A stretch of 12,986 nt of DNA. Source: Methanosarcina sp. UBA5 (GTDB taxonomy: Archaea; Halobacteriota; Methanosarcinia; Methanosarcinales; Methanosarcinaceae). Below the pieces are notes generated by a model, which saw only the letters and a list, made by a program, of their open reading frames with translations, was not told the origin of the DNA and searched no databases. This document shows positions 12,592 through 12,986 of this stretch, piece by piece. The position numbers were made by a program, and so were the translations under genes. The stretch lies in assembly GCF_002505485.1 (NCBI RefSeq), contig NZ_DAVG01000102.1, forward strand, positions 1-12,986, given 5' to 3'. Each line of letters starts with the position of its first letter. Position 1 is the first letter of the stretch.

Positions 12592-12986
12592 ATGCTCGCT
12601 CCCACTCAACCTACAAACAGTACCGAAAGGCAGATTGTTCTCCATGTAGACATGGATTCGTTTTTTGCATCAGTTGAAGTTAGAGAGCATCCTGAACTTA
12701 AAGGTCTACCAGTTGTAGTTGGTTCAGATCCGAATGGAGGAAAAGGTAGGGGAGTCGTTAGCACTTGTTCATATGAGGCAAGGAAATACGGGATACACTC
12801 GGCAATGCCAATCTCGCAGGCTTATAAACTTTGTCCAGATGCTGCCTTTGTGCCTGTGAACATGAAACTCTATGCACAGGTCTCAGCGAACATAATGGAG
12901 ATAATGAGAGGGTTTGCTGAGAAATTCCAGCAGTTTAGCGTGGATGAAGCTTTTCTAGTGCCGGTTGCTGTCAGTAATTTTGAAGA
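12592..12986 (+). CDS. dinB: Second DNA polymerase IV (DinB), 5' part only
   Basis: The first 131 codons run off the window end. HVDMDSFFASVE (Asp20, steric-gate Phe25), the GSDPNGGKGRGVVSTCSYEAR loop-finger region and SVDEA (Asp118-Glu119) are intact. It aligns with the minus-strand DinB over residues 1-120 without a gap, so the two are paralogues, yet many positions differ; they are not a recent copy. It carries the standard GGKGRG loop that the other lacks. ATG 12592 is chosen because it gives the same length before the first catalytic Asp as the other DinB. An in-frame ATG at 12526 would add 22 residues (MKLILSHSFLKPF...) with no family counterpart. It is divergent from the SRAP gene across a 145 bp spacer. 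Confidence 0.9.
   Translation, partial: MLAPTQPTNSTERQIVLHVDMDSFFASVEVREHPELKGLPVVVGSDPNGGKGRGVVSTCSYEARKYGIHSAMPISQAYKLCPDAAFVPVNMKLYAQVSANIMEIMRGFAEKFQQFSVDEAFLVPVAVSNFE

Overview
The window looks like chromosomal DNA of a methanogenic archaeon, most likely Methanosarcina or a close relative. The signs are archaeal TATA-type promoters, ribosome binding sites of the GGTGATC/GGAGGT type, AT-rich spacers, an archaeal class II tRNA-Leu copy with encoded CCA, and protein styles (CHAT-STAND-TPR, two DinB polymerases, archaeal tyrosine integrase) that I associate with that genus. This is inference from sequence style; no search was run.

Layout. Bases 1-495 hold the wreck of a phage packaging module: a frameshifted small terminase tail and a large terminase with its catalytic middle deleted. 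After an AT-rich promoter region comes the main intact locus, 809-5324: a 1281-residue CHAT protease / NB-ARC-like ATPase / ten-TPR protein, a 69-residue zinc ribbon protein and a 155-residue three-helix membrane protein, joined by two ATGA stop-start overlaps. This reads as a candidate NLR-like immune operon (sensor protease plus possible membrane effector). Bases 5325-5849 are an AT-rich spacer with repeated GACARGTAARAC-like motifs. Bases 5850-6723 carry small phage-like ORFs that share an RLEALE/RLDALE motif.

Bases 6716-9089 form an island bounded by an imperfect inverted repeat of about 190 bp. Inside and at its edges are five copies of a GGTTCYGTTGCRAA-type end, resembling IS6-family terminal repeats, and one 150 bp MITE-like element. 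Two leftward cargo genes sit between these ends: a two-helix zinc ribbon protein and a secreted lipoprotein. Next are a broken tyrosine integrase (about 9110-9519) and a degenerate tRNA-Leu(GAG) copy (9522-9607), which look like the attachment boundary of a decayed provirus or integrative element lying to the left.

To the right is DNA damage tolerance territory: a complete DinB polymerase on the minus strand (9626-10726), a fragment of another STAND ATPase (10870-11158), a gene-poor stretch, an SRAP (HMCES/YedK) abasic-site protein on the minus strand (11742-12446) and, divergent from it, the first 131 codons of a second DinB polymerase running off the window end. A perfect inverted repeat lies between the SRAP TATA box and its start and is a candidate operator.
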